This document shows, piece after piece, positions 55,636 to 63,433 of a stretch of 64,000 bases of DNA (positions are counted from its first letter, which is position 1; every line of letters begins with the position of its first letter). Source of the DNA: an uncultured Myxococcales bacterium (GTDB lineage Bacteria; Myxococcota_A; Bradymonadia; UBA7976; VGTA01); assembly GCA_937146725.1 (NCBI GenBank), contig CAKZRU010000098.1:22044-86043 (forward strand). The letters are read 5' to 3'. The notes under the pieces were generated by a model. That model was not told the origin of the DNA and did no database searches. It saw only the letters and a list, made by a program, of their open reading frames with translations. Both the position numbers and the translations under genes were made by a program.

Positions 55636-57231
55636 ATGGCCTATTTATCATATAAACGTACGCAAAATATTGATGTTTATGATGCAATCCTGATCGGTTC
55701 GGGCATAGGCTCGTTAGTCACTGCTGTCGCTTTATCAAAGGCTGGTAAACGCTGCTTAATCCTTGAAAGACATTATGCGCCCGGTGGCTATACCCATACC
55801 TTTAAGCGCAAGCAGTATGAATGGGATGTTGGTGTGCATTATATTGGTGAGGTGATGCGACCTCAAAGTATGCTAGCGCGCTTATTTAGATACATTAATG
55901 ACGGTTCATTAGAGTGGGCTGATATGGGAGAGGTCTATGATCGTGTTCGCTTTGGTGACGAAATCTTTGATTTTGTCAAAGGCCGTCAAGCTTGGACTGA
56001 ACAATTAAAGCAATACTTTCCCGATCATAAAGATATGGTCGCAATCGATCAATATGTTGCGCTTGTACAAAGTGCTGCTCGAGAAGCAAAAGGCTTTTTT
56101 GCTGAAAAAGCTTTACCCAAGCTCGCTTCGCAAGTGGCCGGTGGCATGATGCGACGTGGTTTTATGAAGTTTGCCGGTAAAACCACTTTAGAAGTTTTAC
56201 AATCCATCACCGATAATCCTAAATTGATTGCCGTTTTGACCGGGCAATATGGAGACTATGGCTTGCCACCCTCGCAAAGTAGTTTTGCAATGCATGCTTC
56301 GGTAGTCAGGCATTACTTTAATGGTGGTGCATATCCTGTGGGTGGTTCAGCGCGTATTTATGAGTCGATTGCACCGGTGATTGAAGCGGCTGGTGGCATG
56401 ATTTTAGTCAATGCTGAAGTGAAAAGAATCATTACTCAAAAGGGTAAGGCGGTAGGTGTTTTAATGGCCGATGGTCGTGAATTAAATGCACCTTTGGTGA
56501 TTAGTGGAGCCGGAATAGCAACCACAGCTCAACACCTTTTATCAGTAGATGATCGCTCAGCTTCAGGCTTGGAAAAAAGCTTACAAAAAGTTGAACATTC
56601 AGCCTCTCATTTATGTCTATATTTGGGATTTAAAGGCCGAGTGGATGAATTAAATCTACCCAAAGCCAATTGGTGGTATTATCCCGCTGAGTTTGATCAT
56701 GACAGTTTGGTCAAAAGATTTAATCAAGATACCAATGCAGAGTTTCCGGTCATTTATGTTTCATTTCCGGCCGCGAAAGATCCAAGTTGGCATGAACGCT
56801 TTCCTTATCAAAGCACGGTAGAAGTCATCACTGTGGCCTCTTTTGAGCAATTTAAGCCTTGGCTTGATACCAAATGGCATAAACGAGGCACCGATTATGA
56901 AGCCTTAAAAGCTCAAATCTCAGAACGGATGCTTGGCAAACTTTACGAGTTAGAGCCACAGTTGAAAGGTCATTTGGATCACTGTGAACTATCCACTCCT
57001 TTATCCACCCGACATTTTTGTAATTATGAACGAGGAGAGATTTATGGTTTGCAACATGATCCACAGCGTTTCAGCGTAAAAAGCCTTCGGCCAAGCACTG
57101 GGATTAAGGGCTTGTATTTAACTGGGCAAGATGTGGCAACAGCGGGCGTTGGAGGTGCCATGATTGGTGGTATACTGTGCGCGAGTGTTATCTTAAAACG
57201 CAACCTCATCAATGAAGTCATCTCTTCTTAG
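55636..57231 (+). CDS. Phytoene desaturase/RetSat-like FAD oxidoreductase
   Basis: A 531-residue flavoprotein. The N-terminal FAD site is G-S-G-I-G-S-L-V-T-A with I-L-E-R-H, followed by A-P-G-G-Y-T-H-T-F and G-V-H-Y-I-G, typical of carotenoid isomerase and retinol saturase. The C-terminal G-L-Y-L-T-G-Q-D-V-A-T-A-G-V-G-G is the second FAD motif. The ATG at 55636 has AAAGGAG five bases upstream; the frame to 55588 adds 16 codons without a better site. Substrate unknown; may reduce or isomerise an isoprenoid. Confidence 0.88.
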   Translation: MAYLSYKRTQNIDVYDAILIGSGIGSLVTAVALSKAGKRCLILERHYAPGGYTHTFKRKQYEWDVGVHYIGEVMRPQSMLARLFRYINDGSLEWADMGEVYDRVRFGDEIFDFVKGRQAWTEQLKQYFPDHKDMVAIDQYVALVQSAAREAKGFFAEKALPKLASQVAGGMMRRGFMKFAGKTTLEVLQSITDNPKLIAVLTGQYGDYGLPPSQSSFAMHASVVRHYFNGGAYPVGGSARIYESIAPVIEAAGGMILVNAEVKRIITQKGKAVGVLMADGRELNAPLVISGAGIATTAQHLLSVDDRSASGLEKSLQKVEHSASHLCLYLGFKGRVDELNLPKANWWYYPAEFDHDSLVKRFNQDTNAEFPVIYVSFPAAKDPSWHERFPYQSTVEVITVASFEQFKPWLDTKWHKRGTDYEALKAQISERMLGKLYELEPQLKGHLDHCELSTPLSTRHFCNYERGEIYGLQHDPQRFSVKSLRPSTGIKGLYLTGQDVATAGVGGAMIGGILCASVILKRNLINEVISS

Positions 57232-57296
57232 AGTATGGTTTTTATATCGCGGTTTTATATCGCTGATTCTTTTCATTATACTTAAAGGAGTTCAAT

Positions 57297-58667
57297 ATGA
57301 AAAAATACTTTACCACCTATCTAACCTCATGGATGACTCTGGTCATGATCACGAGTTGGGCTTGTGAAGATGAGCCGTCTGTAAATCCTACTGACTCAGA
57401 AATGGCCGGTATAATGACCGGTGAGCAAGCGGGTGAAGCTGCAGGTGAACAAGCGGGTGAAGCTGCAGGTGAACAAGCGGGTGAAGTTGCAGGCGAACAA
57501 GCGGGTGAAGTTGCAGGCGAACAAGCGGGTGAAAGTTATATTCCACCCACTTTAGGTCCCAATGACCCTCCTCCTGCATCTGGGCGTTGGGCGGAATATT
57601 TACCAGGCGGAGATACGATCTGCTCACGCGGTGGAGAATATCGATTTTATGTACGAGGTGGTGATCCAAACAAAGTCATTGTCGATTTTGAAGGAGGAGG
57701 TGCATGTTGGGATGCTTTTACCTGCTCTATTGCTGATTCTATCTTTAAAGATCGAGTTCGACCGATTGCAGACTTTACTGATGCCCTAGAAAACCAAGGT
57801 CTTGATGGCCTTTATACCAATCACCGAGATGATGATCCATTTAAAGATTGGACCTTAATTCATATCCCGTATTGCACCGGTGATATCCATTGGGGCAATA
57901 AAACCCAAACATACCGTGAAGACTTGGTGATTGAGCATAAAGGATTTGTCAACGTTCAATCAGTGTTCACTTGGTTGAGTAATCATTATACAGCCCCCAA
58001 CGAGTTCTTTGTCACCGGTTGCAGCGCCGGAGCGTATGGAGCAGCGATGCACAGTGCATATCTTGCGGATCTATATCCCATGAGTAAGATGTCGGTCATC
58101 GCAGATTCTGGCGCCGGAATCATTACCCAAGACTTTTTAGAAATGAGTTTACCCAACTGGGATGCGGAAACCAATATTCCCGACTGGATTGAGGGTCTAC
58201 AACGACCGATTGTCGAGCTCAGTTTAAATGATGTTTACATTGAAATTGCCAACTCATTACCAGAAGCACGATTTTCACAATATACAACGGCCTTTGATGC
58301 TGATCAGCGCTTTTACTTTACCGCTATGGGTGGAGATCCTGCCGATTGGAATCCTCAAATGAATGCAAGCTTAACGGCAATAGAAGCGGCAACTGAAAAC
58401 TTTAGATCATTTGTTGCGCCGGGTCCCATGCACTGTGTGATTCCCTATGCTTTTATGTATGATCGAGTCACTCAAAGCACAAATGGCGAGGTTCAACTTT
58501 TGGACTGGATGGTAGATTTTGTGCAAGGAGAGCTTCCCGATTCAGCACGTTGCCAGGGAGAGGACTGCTATGATGACTTTGTCTGTGAAGCTTGCCTTAA
58601 CGGTAGTGATACCAACCGATATTGCGGGTTCTGTCAAGGCTGGCCTGATAATGCACGCTTCGAGTAA
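57297..58667 (+). CDS. Lipoprotein with pectin acetylesterase-like domain
   Basis: A 456-residue lipoprotein: lipobox S-W-A-C, then E-D-E. A tether of G-E-Q-A-G-E-A-A-type repeats leads to a pectin-acetylesterase/Notum-like alpha/beta hydrolase. Visible motifs: D-F-E-G-G-G-A-C-W (oxyanion), P-Y-C-T-G-D-I-H-W-G-N, and the nucleophile G-C-S-A-G-A-Y-G. The catalytic His is probably in G-P-M-H-C. A Cys-rich end (C-Q-G-E-D-C, C-E-A-C, C-G-F-C) closes the protein. Likely removes acetyl or other esters from carbohydrate or lipidated substrate at the cell surface. ATG 57297 has AAAGGAG. Confidence 0.87.
   Translation: MKKYFTTYLTSWMTLVMITSWACEDEPSVNPTDSEMAGIMTGEQAGEAAGEQAGEAAGEQAGEVAGEQAGEVAGEQAGESYIPPTLGPNDPPPASGRWAEYLPGGDTICSRGGEYRFYVRGGDPNKVIVDFEGGGACWDAFTCSIADSIFKDRVRPIADFTDALENQGLDGLYTNHRDDDPFKDWTLIHIPYCTGDIHWGNKTQTYREDLVIEHKGFVNVQSVFTWLSNHYTAPNEFFVTGCSAGAYGAAMHSAYLADLYPMSKMSVIADSGAGIITQDFLEMSLPNWDAETNIPDWIEGLQRPIVELSLNDVYIEIANSLPEARFSQYTTAFDADQRFYFTAMGGDPADWNPQMNASLTAIEAATENFRSFVAPGPMHCVIPYAFMYDRVTQSTNGEVQLLDWMVDFVQGELPDSARCQGEDCYDDFVCEACLNGSDTNRYCGFCQGWPDNARFE
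57423..57533 (+). repeat. 24-bp tandem repeat, 4.5 units
   Basis: Four 24-bp units and a partial encode E-Q-A-G-E-[AV]-A-G between lipobox and esterase domain. Confidence 0.93.
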
Positions 58668-58678
58668 TGAGATCTTGT

Positions 58679-59029
58679 TTAACCCAAACTCTTAGGATCC
58701 ATGCATTCAACGACATTGCCTTCACTGTCTTTTAAATATAGTGAACGGGTTTTGTCGCGGTGTGTCACCAAAGTCCCCATGCTCTCAGCATGTTCCATAG
58801 TAAAAGCTAGATGTGGTGGATGTTCACCGGGAACAACTAAGGCAAGCGAAGTATTGGCAAAAGTGAGCAAGGCCCAAGTGGAGTCCTGCCATGAAACTTC
58901 ACATTTAAACATGGATTGATACCATTCTACTGCTCTAGCTACATCTTCGACTTGAATTGCGACATGATGAAGCTCATCAAGCTCTGTATTGGACTTATGC
59001 ATTGGCTTTTGAACAACTGAATTCGACAT
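58679..59029 (-). CDS. VOC-family (glyoxalase/dioxygenase-like) protein
   Basis: A 116-residue one-domain vicinal oxygen chelate protein. It has L-H-H-V-A-I-Q-V-E-D near residue 20, with His as a metal ligand, and S-E-G-N-V-V-E-C-M-D near the C-terminus with Glu as another. Substrate unknown; could be glyoxalase I-like or an antibiotic-resistance type, but neither is decided. Convergent with the esterase gene, 11 bases between stops. Confidence 0.87.
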   Translation of the reverse strand: MSNSVVQKPMHKSNTELDELHHVAIQVEDVARAVEWYQSMFKCEVSWQDSTWALLTFANTSLALVVPGEHPPHLAFTMEHAESMGTLVTHRDKTRSLYLKDSEGNVVECMDPKSLG

Positions 59030-59195
59030 AGTCAGTTACGCCTTTCTCTTGTAGAACGACTCATGTATCTACTCATATCACTGCCATGTAAGACGCAAGT
59101 TTTGAGCAAGAAATACTTGGGAAAAAGTTTACTTAAATTAAGAGTATTCATATAACAGTAGGTCGCACACTACTTTTGGCTCATTAAGGATTATC

Positions 59196-60311
59196 ATGTC
59201 GCCTTGTTCAGAATCAGGTTCAGACCCTTTGGCTTCCTTGCCGGTACATCTTAATAAAACCGATCTTTTAGGACTGACTTTTGAGCAATTAGAGCTTGCT
59301 CTCGATCATTGGGGCGTTGGTAAAGGGCAGGCCAAAAGAGTGTTTAGAGGCTTGCATGTCAAACAACAAGCTTTGACAGAAATCGAGTCCTTGGGTCGTC
59401 ATGCGCAAGTGATTGCCCAGCATAGTGAAATTGCTCAAGCTCGTCTTGTGACCGCTGTCAAATCTCCGGATGGCACCGAAAAGTTGTTACTTGAGCTATA
59501 TGATGGAGCCCAAATTGAAGCGGTTTTATTACCGATGCGGCGTGAGCGCTATACACTGTGTGTTTCTACCCAAGTGGGCTGTGCTATGGCCTGTGCCTTT
59601 TGCGCCACCGGTACCATGGGATTAAAGCGTACCCTCAGTGCCGGTGAGCTTGTGGCTCAAGTGTATCAAGCCTTTCAATATGTGCAGACCAAGTTTAATC
59701 AGAGCGGTCCCCAAGATCAAAAAGTCCTAAGTCACTTGGTGTTGATGGGCATGGGTGAACCCTTGCATTACTATGAGCGGACTCGGTCGGCCTTAAAGGT
59801 CTTATTAGGACAGCATGGCTTATGCTTTTCGGCTCGTAAAGTGACCGTATCAACAGTGGGCTTAGTACCGGCTATGCAACGCTTTTCGCAAGACTTTGAA
59901 GGACGGGTTCAGTTAGCGCTCTCCTTGCATGCCGGACGAGATGAAACCCGTCAAAAGATCATGCCTGTGGCCAAAAAATGGCCGCTTGCTCTACTCAAAG
60001 AAACCTTATTAAAGCATCCCTTACCCGGACGCAGAGTTTTAATGCTCGAATATGTGGTTTTACCGGGCGTGAATGATTCACCCGAAGAATTGGATGCAGT
60101 TGCTGAGTTCTGCACCGGCCTACGAGCGCTCGTTAACCTGATCCCCTTTAATCCCTTCAAAAATAGTCCTTTTCGTTCTCCAACCGAGGCCGAAGTTTTG
60201 GCGGTTGATCAAGGTTTAAAACAAAGAGGCGTGCCCTGCTCCATTAGAGTTACGCGAGGTCGCGAAAAGTCAGGCGCTTGTGGACAGTTGGCGATCGAGG
60301 GCTATGCATGA
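59196..60311 (+). CDS. rlmN: 23S rRNA (adenine2503-C2)-methyltransferase
   Basis: Radical SAM enzyme that methylates A2503 of 23S rRNA and A37 of some tRNAs. The 371-residue protein has the cluster cysteines C129, C133 and C136 (CX3CX2C), the preceding C122, and the C-terminal catalytic Cys362 in S-G-A-C-G-Q-L. G-M-G-E-P-L binds SAM. The ATG at 59196 has AAGGA seven bases before it. The stop overlaps the start of the SDR gene by ATGA. Confidence 0.96.
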   Translation: MSPCSESGSDPLASLPVHLNKTDLLGLTFEQLELALDHWGVGKGQAKRVFRGLHVKQQALTEIESLGRHAQVIAQHSEIAQARLVTAVKSPDGTEKLLLELYDGAQIEAVLLPMRRERYTLCVSTQVGCAMACAFCATGTMGLKRTLSAGELVAQVYQAFQYVQTKFNQSGPQDQKVLSHLVLMGMGEPLHYYERTRSALKVLLGQHGLCFSARKVTVSTVGLVPAMQRFSQDFEGRVQLALSLHAGRDETRQKIMPVAKKWPLALLKETLLKHPLPGRRVLMLEYVVLPGVNDSPEELDAVAEFCTGLRALVNLIPFNPFKNSPFRSPTEAEVLAVDQGLKQRGVPCSIRVTRGREKSGACGQLAIEGYA

Positions 60312-61066
60312 GTCAAGCGCAAGAAACTCACTCAAAAACTAGGCGTAAAATCGCATTAGTCACCGGTGCCGGCGCAAGAGTTGGTCAAGCGATTGCTGTG
60401 GAGCTGGCCCGAGCTAAGTTTCATGTGTGCTTGCATTATCACCAAAACAAAAGCGGTGCCCAAGATACTCAAAAATATATTGAAGACTTGGGGGGGACCG
60501 CACAATTATTCCAAGCTGATTTAAGACAGGCATCCGCCTGCCAAGACCTTATTCGTCAAGTCAGTCTTGCTGTGGAGCACTTAGATTTATTGGTCAATAA
60601 TGCTTCACTGTTTAGTCCGGTCGCATTTGAGCAGCTTGATTTAACGGTTTGGCAGGAAATGTTCTCCCTTAATTTGCAAGCGCCCTTTTTGCTGAGTCAA
60701 GGCTTCTTAAATCACTTAAAGCAGGCACAAGGGCTGATCATAAATCTGTGCGATATTGGCGCTGAACGTCCCCTTAGGGGCTACGCTCATTATAGTAGTT
60801 CCAAAGCCGGTTTAATTGGTCTAACGCGGGCTTTAGCTGTTGAGTTAGCGCCTGCTGTCCGCTGTGTGGGGATTAGTCCCGGGCAGGTTGCTTGGCCTCC
60901 CGGCTATACTAATGCTCAACGAGAAAAACTTGCCGAACGTATTCCCATGAAAAAGGGGGGAACGCCGGAAGATATTGCCAAGTTAGTTCGCTTTATCATG
61001 TTAGATGCGCCCTATATTAACGGCGCGATTATTCCCGTTGATGGAGGCCTTTCATGTCGCTATTAG
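60308..61066 (+). CDS. SDR-family protein, pteridine reductase-like (FolM type)
   Basis: A 252-residue short-chain dehydrogenase. NAD(P)-binding G-A-G-A-R-V-G-Q, N-N-A-S-L-F, catalytic Y-x-x-x-K in H-Y-S-S-S-K, and S-P-G-Q-V-A-W-P-P. These resemble FolM/PTR1 pteridine reductases, which also have a conserved Arg in the Gly-rich loop. The overlap with folB (13 bases) supports a folate or pterin role. ATG 60308 has GAGGG upstream; a TTG at 60278 is unlikely. Confidence 0.87.
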   Translation: MSQAQETHSKTRRKIALVTGAGARVGQAIAVELARAKFHVCLHYHQNKSGAQDTQKYIEDLGGTAQLFQADLRQASACQDLIRQVSLAVEHLDLLVNNASLFSPVAFEQLDLTVWQEMFSLNLQAPFLLSQGFLNHLKQAQGLIINLCDIGAERPLRGYAHYSSSKAGLIGLTRALAVELAPAVRCVGISPGQVAWPPGYTNAQREKLAERIPMKKGGTPEDIAKLVRFIMLDAPYINGAIIPVDGGLSCRY

Positions 61067-61791
61067 ATCAAGAACTGATGTGGATTAAGCTCCAAGATTT
61101 ACAAATTGATAGTATTGTTGGGATTTATCAGCATGAGCGCCAGCGTAAGCAAAGGCTCACTTTAGAAATAGAACTAGCGATTCATGCGGACAACTGGCTA
61201 CAAGCGGCAACAAAAGGGGATTTAGCGCAAAGTTTAGACTATGGAAACATTGCGCAACAAGTTGAGTCTTTGGTCACTTATTCAGAGTTTAGATTACTAG
61301 AGTCTTTATATTTTCTGCTCGGTTTCTTTTTCTTAAGGCCACCGGCTTTAGGCGAAGAACGTGTTCAAATCCAAGGCTGTCGCATTAAAATCCTCAAACC
61401 CTTTGCTCTTTCTTCTCAACAAACTCCCTTACCAAGTATTCAAGGTGAGTTGAGCTTGGATACTTGGCTTAAGTCATTTGCCACAAAGCCACTTGAACTC
61501 TCTGAAGAACAGCAAGCTCAGATTGCATCTGTCATGTCGGCTTGTACTGATTCAAATACTAAAAGTGACCTAAAAGTTGAAACGATTCTTGCTTTGCCCG
61601 AGGTAATCATTACGCATTTATCTTCCCAACAAGCCGGTCAACTCAGTTTAGGGCCTCAACAAGACCTTCTGCCTCTCAGTACTCAGTTTAGTCAAGACAG
61701 CGTCGGACAGCAAATAAACATTACCTGGTCCACACCCTTTTCAGCTTTACTTTTTACTCGCTTATCTTTTGAAGCTGAGGTTCTTAGGTAG
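61054..61791 (+). CDS. folB: Dihydroneopterin aldolase with C-terminal extension
   Basis: The first 120 residues are FolB-like: L-Q-I-D-S-I-V-G-I-Y-Q-H-E-R-Q, then A-Q-S-L-D-Y-G-N-I and L-L-E-S-L-Y-F, which include the usual Tyr and the catalytic region, though the final K-P motif is K-I-L-K-P. FolB is about 120 residues, so the remaining 125, rich in Gln, Ser and Leu, are extra and unrecognised. The gene starts within the pteridine reductase-like gene. It cleaves dihydroneopterin in folate synthesis. Confidence 0.85.
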   Translation: MSLLDQELMWIKLQDLQIDSIVGIYQHERQRKQRLTLEIELAIHADNWLQAATKGDLAQSLDYGNIAQQVESLVTYSEFRLLESLYFLLGFFFLRPPALGEERVQIQGCRIKILKPFALSSQQTPLPSIQGELSLDTWLKSFATKPLELSEEQQAQIASVMSACTDSNTKSDLKVETILALPEVIITHLSSQQAGQLSLGPQQDLLPLSTQFSQDSVGQQINITWSTPFSALLFTRLSFEAEVLR

Positions 61792-61818
61792 CAGAAGCCT
61801 TAGCAACAGCCACTATGC

Positions 61819-62226
61819 CTATTTGACCGGATCAATCTTTTCAATCTGCTGCTTGCGCTGATTATCCTGTACTTGTTGCCCCACAATACTCAGTAAAACC
61901 ACAATTAAGACCAATACGGCCAAACTTAAGCTCAAATCTAACCAACTTTTAGAGTTTTGGCTCTCTTGCAAGCGCCGTCTACGCCGAGCTCGCCGAGCGG
62001 TATTTATCGGTAGATCTTGAGGAGGCTGAACATCCTTGAGCTGAGCAAGAAGTCTTTGTGCTTGCAGGGCTTGATTGATTTCTTCTTGTAGCGCTGGATC
62101 TAAGTCGGCAAGCAAGGCCTGAGAGTCGCTTTCTTCGTGATCTATTTCTTGACGAGCAGTGGTCTCGACACGCTCTAAAAGCGCAATGATCTCTGCTTCA
62201 TTGAGTACTTGCTTTTGCTCTGACAT
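61819..62226 (-). CDS. Predicted anti-sigma factor, single-span
   Basis: A 135-residue protein with an acidic, helical N-terminal part, an R-R-R-A-R-R-R-R-R-type basic run and one C-terminal membrane helix (L-A-V-L-V-L-I-V-V-L-L). The stop of the sigma gene overlaps its ATG (TAATG), with GGAGGG upstream. Position and topology suggest an anti-sigma factor for that ECF; there is no HxxxCxxC zinc motif, so it is not of the ZAS type. Confidence 0.72.
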   Translation of the reverse strand: MSEQKQVLNEAEIIALLERVETTARQEIDHEESDSQALLADLDPALQEEINQALQAQRLLAQLKDVQPPQDLPINTARRARRRRRLQESQNSKSWLDLSLSLAVLVLIVVLLSIVGQQVQDNQRKQQIEKIDPVK

Positions 62227-62858
62227 TATTGTCCCTCCTTCTCGCCATTTAGAAGGGCCTGATAGGTTTTAACCAATAGAAGACGACCTTGATGAATTCT
62301 CGACTTAACCGTACCTAAAGATGCGCCGGTAATCTCTACAATTTCAGCATAACTTAAGCCTTGAATATCTCTAAGAGTTAAGGCGGTTTTCTGCTTTTCA
62401 GGTAGCTGATTTAAAGCTCTAATAATCATCGTTTCAGCTTCCTTGCTCTCAATCGTTGCTTCGGGCTGATCATGAGAAACAGCATTATGAATTTGATCCT
62501 GCCAAATATCACCTTTTTTAGCCTCGAGAACCGGAAGATGATCATGGGATTGCTGCTTACGTCTTTTGAGATAAGCTTGGCGATTTTTGCAAAGGTTGGT
62601 GGCAATACGAAAAAGCCAAGTGCTTAAGGACGCATCCCCACGAAAACCACTGATCGCTTGCGAAGCTCGAATAAAGGTTTCTTGCGCCATATCTTCAGCC
62701 TCGGCCTCACTCCCCATTAACCGCAAGCAAAGACGATAGATGGGTCTTTGGTATTGCTCAATCAAACGGCGAAAGGCAACCGGATCACCAGTTTGGAGAT
62801 CTTGAAGGAACTTTTTTTGCTCGTCATCAGAGATCGTCATTAAGTGCACCCGATCCAT
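62226..62858 (-). CDS. ECF-type RNA polymerase sigma factor
   Basis: A sigma-70 family protein with region 2 (Q-R-P-I-Y-R-L-C-L-R-L-M-G-S and D-M-A-Q-E-T-F-I-R-A) and region 4 (L-P-E-K-Q-K-T-A-L-T-L-R-D with G-T-V-K-S-R-I-H). The ATG at 62858 gives 210 residues; a GTG at 62894 (222) or an ATG at 62840 (204) are alternatives, none with a clear ribosome site. Directly upstream of, and overlapping, the predicted anti-sigma gene. Probably responds to envelope or other stress. Confidence 0.92.
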   Translation of the reverse strand: MDRVHLMTISDDEQKKFLQDLQTGDPVAFRRLIEQYQRPIYRLCLRLMGSEAEAEDMAQETFIRASQAISGFRGDASLSTWLFRIATNLCKNRQAYLKRRKQQSHDHLPVLEAKKGDIWQDQIHNAVSHDQPEATIESKEAETMIIRALNQLPEKQKTALTLRDIQGLSYAEIVEITGASLGTVKSRIHQGRLLLVKTYQALLNGEKEGQ

Positions 62859-63154
62859 CACTATTGGTAAAGGCTGTTTAAATATATCATACACAGTTTT
62901 GAGTTGAACATAGCCAATTCATGTCAGCTTGATTAGCTTAGCCAAAGCTACCAATGATTTAAAGGACAGTATGTGTTTGTTGGTGATTTAGAGAACTTGA
63001 CTATTTCATGCCTGTTCATGTTTGTATCCTTGCTAAGTGGGGAGTCGCTAATGAATCTATTCTTTTTATAAATAAATGATTTAAGTTTTGTCTGAACATT
63101 AAGTAACAGCTTGTTAAAGCAGAAGATAACTTTTGAGCTACGATTGGAGAAAAG
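62859..63154. other. Intergenic region between ECF sigma and the zinc-ribbon gene
   Basis: Holds the divergent promoters of the sigma gene and of the zinc-ribbon/McrB-like genes. AT-rich; no autoregulated ECF promoter could be fixed by eye. No gene seen. Confidence 0.5.
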
Positions 63155-63394
63155 ATGAGTAGTGGTATTTGTGCAAGCTGTGGTGACGCTGTTAATGGTT
63201 ATTGCTTTAATTGTATGGGATATGTTGACGAAGGAGGCTCTTCATTTTATGCTGACCCTTCGCTCAATGAAGATGATGATTTTCCAATTCCTGAACCAGA
63301 CTTTGAGCCTGACTTTGATGAGCCTGACTTTGATGAGCCTGACTTTGATGAGCCCGACTTTGATGAGCCCGACTTTGATGAGCCCGACTTTTAA
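63155..63394 (+). CDS. Small zinc-ribbon protein with acidic DEPDF tail
   Basis: A 79-residue protein. Residues 6-20 hold C-A-S-C and C-F-N-C (CX2CX7CX2C), a probable zinc ribbon. The second half is acidic, ending in five D-E-P-D-F units. The ATG has GGAG five bases upstream. It lies 39 bases before an McrB-like gene and points the same way, so it may be a partner or regulator in that locus. No family recognised. Confidence 0.75.
   Translation: MSSGICASCGDAVNGYCFNCMGYVDEGGSSFYADPSLNEDDDFPIPEPDFEPDFDEPDFDEPDFDEPDFDEPDFDEPDF
63317..63391 (+). repeat. 15-bp tandem repeat (DEPDF), 5 units
   Basis: Five 15-bp units, two of one and three of another third-position variant (CCT, then CCC), ending at the stop codon. 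They form the acidic tail of the zinc-ribbon protein. Confidence 0.95.
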
Positions 63395-63433
63395 TATAAC
63401 AATCCAATTAACGACACAAATAAAGGTATAATA

